A stretch of DNA of 64,000 nt from positions 555,803 through 619,802 of the forward strand of contig NZ_SMFQ01000004.1 in NCBI RefSeq assembly GCF_004339015.1, written 5' to 3'. Each line of letters starts with the position of its first letter. The stretch's first letter is position 1. A program made the translations under genes and the position numbers. Positions 62,901 to 64,000 of this stretch are shown here, one piece after another. The notes under the pieces are model-generated. The model ran no database searches. It was given only the letters and a program-made list of their open reading frames with translations, and was not told the DNA's origin. This DNA is from Cocleimonas flava. GTDB lineage: Bacteria > Pseudomonadota > Gammaproteobacteria > Thiotrichales > Thiotrichaceae.

Positions 62901-64000
62901 TACCACCTGAAGATTGTTCTGTTGTCAGTACGATCGTGTGATCAGCTAAGCTGTCTCCATCTGTATCAACCGTCAAGACATCACCTGCAACAGTCCCCGC
63001 TGGTGTTGTAATCACAGCTGTAATACCCGCTGAAATTTCACTAGCCGACAAATAACCATCTGCGCCATCTACAACGTTTATCGTAGGAGCTGAAGGAGAC
63101 AAGTTATCCGTATAATAATCAGTTACAGGAGGAGAAATTTTTCCTTCGTCATCTGTTTGGTTCGTTGATACCGTTCCCGACGGTTGTGTTGCCACTGAGG
63201 TCACTGGGCCAAACGTACCATCTGGTTGAATTGTCGCTGTACCCGTAGTGTTGTCAGGGAACGTCACGGTAGCCGTATTTCCAGGTTCACCGGTTCCAGT
63301 GATACTTATCGTACCGTCAGGGTTTACCGTAATCACTTGCGTTGGTGCGTCAGGCGCTGATAGATCTGTGAACAAGTCAGTAGTCGGTAATGAAGTATTC
63401 CCACTCGGATCTGTTTGTGTGGTTGTAACTTCACCTGAAGTTTGTGGATTTGTAGATGTCACTGGACCGAACGTGCCATCTGGTTGAACTATTGCTGTAT
63501 CAGTCGTTCCATCTGGATATGTAACAGTCGCAGTAGCACCCGGCTCACCCGAACCTGTAATGGTTAAAGTACCATCAGGATTAAGTTCTATAGTCTGCGT
63601 TGGTGCATCTGGTGCAGTTGTGTCTGTATAGGTATCCGTTACCGCCGGCGAGATGTTATTCGCTGGATCGGTTTGGGTTGTTGAGACATCTCCTGAAGGC
63701 TGTGTTGCCGTCGAGGTTACTGGACCAAAGCTACCGTCTGGTTGAATTGTCGCTGTACCGGTCGTGTTATCCGGGAACGTCACGGTAGCCGTATTTCCAG
63801 GGTCACCCGTTCCAGAGATACTGAGTGTACCGTCAGTGTTTACCGTAATCACTTGCGTTGGTGCAGCTGGTGCTGTGGTGTCTGTATAGGTATCCGTTAC
63901 CGCTGGCGAGATGTTATTCGCTGGATCGGTTTGGGTTGTTGAGACATCTCCCGAAGGCTGTGTTGCCGTCGAGGTTACTGGACCAAAGCTACCGTCTGGT
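59983..64000 (-). CDS. Giant repetitive surface protein with Ig, SdrD-type, DUF11 and OmpA-like domains (5' end beyond window)
   Basis: Open across the right edge: the apparent GTG start near 63852 is inside a repeat and the frame continues to 64000. From the N-terminal side: 86-residue Ig-like repeats with the PDGSFGPV motif (63110-64000), other Ig-like repeats (62500-63110), a CshA/cadherin-like repeat (about 62160-62500), SdrD B-like domains (WLDSDQDNTIDASE; KVFHDRDGDGYQDP), a DUF11 domain (SASKKQVSVGDQLYYTIRAEN) and a C-terminal OmpA-like region (FVSNQVNILAGNLKVLDEIAAAV) that likely binds peptidoglycan. It should be an adhesin or surface-layer protein anchored at its C-terminus. C6 motif copy 16 lies antisense in the linker before the OmpA region. 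Confidence 0.85.
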   Translation of the reverse strand, partial: PDGSFGPVTSTATQPSGDVSTTQTDPANNISPAVTDTYTDTTAPAAPTQVITVNTDGTLSISGTGDPGNTATVTFPDNTTGTATIQPDGSFGPVTSTATQPSGDVSTTQTDPANNISPAVTDTYTDTTAPDAPTQTIELNPDGTLTITGSGEPGATATVTYPDGTTDTAIVQPDGTFGPVTSTNPQTSGEVTTTQTDPSGNTSLPTTDLFTDLSAPDAPTQVITVNPDGTISITGTGEPGNTATVTFPDNTTGTATIQPDGTFGPVTSVATQPSGTVSTNQTDDEGKISPPVTDYYTDNLSPSAPTINVVDGADGYLSASEISAGITAVITTPAGTVAGDVLTVDTDGDSLADHTIVLTTEQSSGGTVNVIVDPLDIPANGTFTIEAQITDESGNTGDSASVALNTDSVAPSLTITAPSNSSDATPGLTGSSDEIGAVVSITVRDSSGVIQTISATVLPNGSYSVEVPSSMANGDYTVNATVADAYGNSTSISASGSIDAESAPVANNDKMDDQPLGQTVTIHTVGNDIDADNNLDPKTVTLRDTSGNSVTSLLVSGEGNWTVDATTGDITFTPITGYLLDPTPISYTVKDTTGLESNVATVTIDYEDPAALEGAVWLDSDQDNTIDASETLKSGWTLKIKNDDSEVVASTTTNSQGGYSVTGLIPQEYSIELFNTNGTLIGVKSTQGSLTSGQVLNLLLSVDPSGIMYDSATSEELADVTIQLVNSQGTAVSDSCLGEGQQNQVTTEDGIYAFDVNPAAHSSCQNNETYTIKVLSAPAGYFTNSTIIPPQAGVYDSDSNESRCTVDVINNSGRCEVQGQPDAPKGDQDKTYYMNFSMSSGDSNVIYNHIALDSEIARQADIADDTILMSISASKKQVSVGDQLYYTIRAENTEEDGIDVDVRNDLPKGFKFVSNEAKLTRAGEDKSIGTDDDIVTTIKATGTDAISFGPLALDGKEVVQIGYIAKIGTTANQGNAVNTGQAFATDSDSDVASNIATATVAVVADSVLDQSTLIGKVFHDRDGDGYQDPASVTGLTVKSDYFGWNSLNLGRLNGRISANDDPGKYRRVVRMPYSKKNDFKVTTQQGTVITVDNQGRVKTAHRGEKRRGLTAQDIRVTTRRIRGVPTQTPIKSKRVPAKDTDVLEITMTNYGINEEGIPGVRLATAEGLLIETDSYGRYHIPDVDGGRRGWGKNFIIKVDVTTLPKGSRFTTENPRVLRVTSSALSKINFGIQLPNQQSSNTQSTEKSAPKVGGVIESEMTVEVILKSDFFVSNQVNILAGNLKVLDEIAAAVKEHGSAIIQIKSGKNKALTRLRANVVRKALHKKLGNLMGQVKVEAH
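60240..60266 (+). repeat. Interspersed C6 motif, copy 16 (inside a coding region, antisense)
   Basis: CACCCCCCACCTTTGGGGCAC then T6 on the plus strand, opposite the codons for TEKSAPKVGGV. Two changes from consensus, T tract intact. Confidence 0.7.
63227..64000 (-). repeat. Three 258-bp tandem repeats
   Basis: The marker PDGSFGPV/PDGTFGPV recurs exactly every 258 bases (ends at 64000, 63742, 63484, 63226), so three full units and part of a fourth are visible. The two right-most units share nearly identical stretches, suggesting recent duplication and copy-number change. Confidence 0.9.

Noticed and set aside
63600..63942. Plus-strand ORFs opposite the giant surface gene
   Set aside because: They are mirror frames of the 258-bp repeats, with no ribosome sites and Cys/Arg-rich nonsense composition.

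Overview
The window is an AT-rich chromosomal segment from a sulfur-oxidising gammaproteobacterium. The main evidence is a reverse-type dissimilatory sulfite reductase cluster in canonical order (dsrABEFHCMKLJOP) with DsrE, DsrF, DsrH and the oxidative-type DsrL. Gammaproteobacterial neighbourhoods (pssA next to leuA, rimI next to a uracil-DNA-glycosylase-like gene, a pil-chp signalling operon) agree with this. A Thiotrichales-like filamentous or gliding sulfur oxidiser is my best guess; the genus is not determinable from what I can see.

Layout. 1-1021: 5' part of pgi (minus strand). 1558-4433: a periplasmic hydrolase-like/thioredoxin fusion and a WD40/cytochrome c fusion. 4505-8618 (minus): rimI, a UDG-like gene, leuA, an unlisted 54-codon Leu-rich leader ORF, and pssA. 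8936-11761: ppc. 11859-15867 (minus): a YgjP-type metallopeptidase, a secreted subtilase with a CUB-like domain, a collagen-like tail-collar protein and a small lipoprotein. 16627-19930: oadGAB, a sodium-pumping oxaloacetate decarboxylase. 20575-31990 (minus): the dsr operon. 32306-34718: an Fe(II)/2OG dioxygenase, a 65-aa protein, a Cas6-like protein and a VOC protein, divergent from dsrA. 35121-44732: a pilH-pilI-pilJ-chpA-like operon plus a PilG-like regulator. 44781-48908: a cysteine-free DsrC paralogue, a small acidic protein, an M24-fold protein, a nitrilase-superfamily amidase, a PKHD-type dioxygenase and a small unknown. 49278-53189: a histidine kinase, a receiver protein and an NtrC-type activator behind a sigma-54 promoter. 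53271-55972: a translationally coupled oxygenase pair and small unknowns. 56235-64000 (minus): a very large Ig-repeat/OmpA-like surface protein running off the right edge, followed by its outer-membrane partner.

How the genes work together. The Dsr proteins oxidise stored sulfur to sulfite and pass electrons to the membrane through DsrMKJOP and to NAD(P) through DsrL. PEP carboxylase and the Oad pump can interconvert C3/C4 acids with sodium export. The pil/chp operon controls type IV pili (twitching, and possibly DNA uptake). The collagen-like, subtilase and Ig-repeat proteins build the cell surface.

The most unusual signal is a short interspersed motif present about 16 times: CACCCCCCTACTT, two variable bases, AGGC, then usually a T tract. 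It lies mostly at gene ends, often just beyond real terminators, but also in two divergent promoter regions and inside three coding regions. It resembles the architecture of a DNA uptake sequence and I know of no description of it. Other notable points are the Leu-codon-rich leader before leuA, a terminator hairpin between dsrC and dsrM, candidate short transcripts before pssA and beside dsrA, and an orphan Cas6-like gene beside dsr. No tRNA, rRNA, CRISPR array or insertion sequence was seen.
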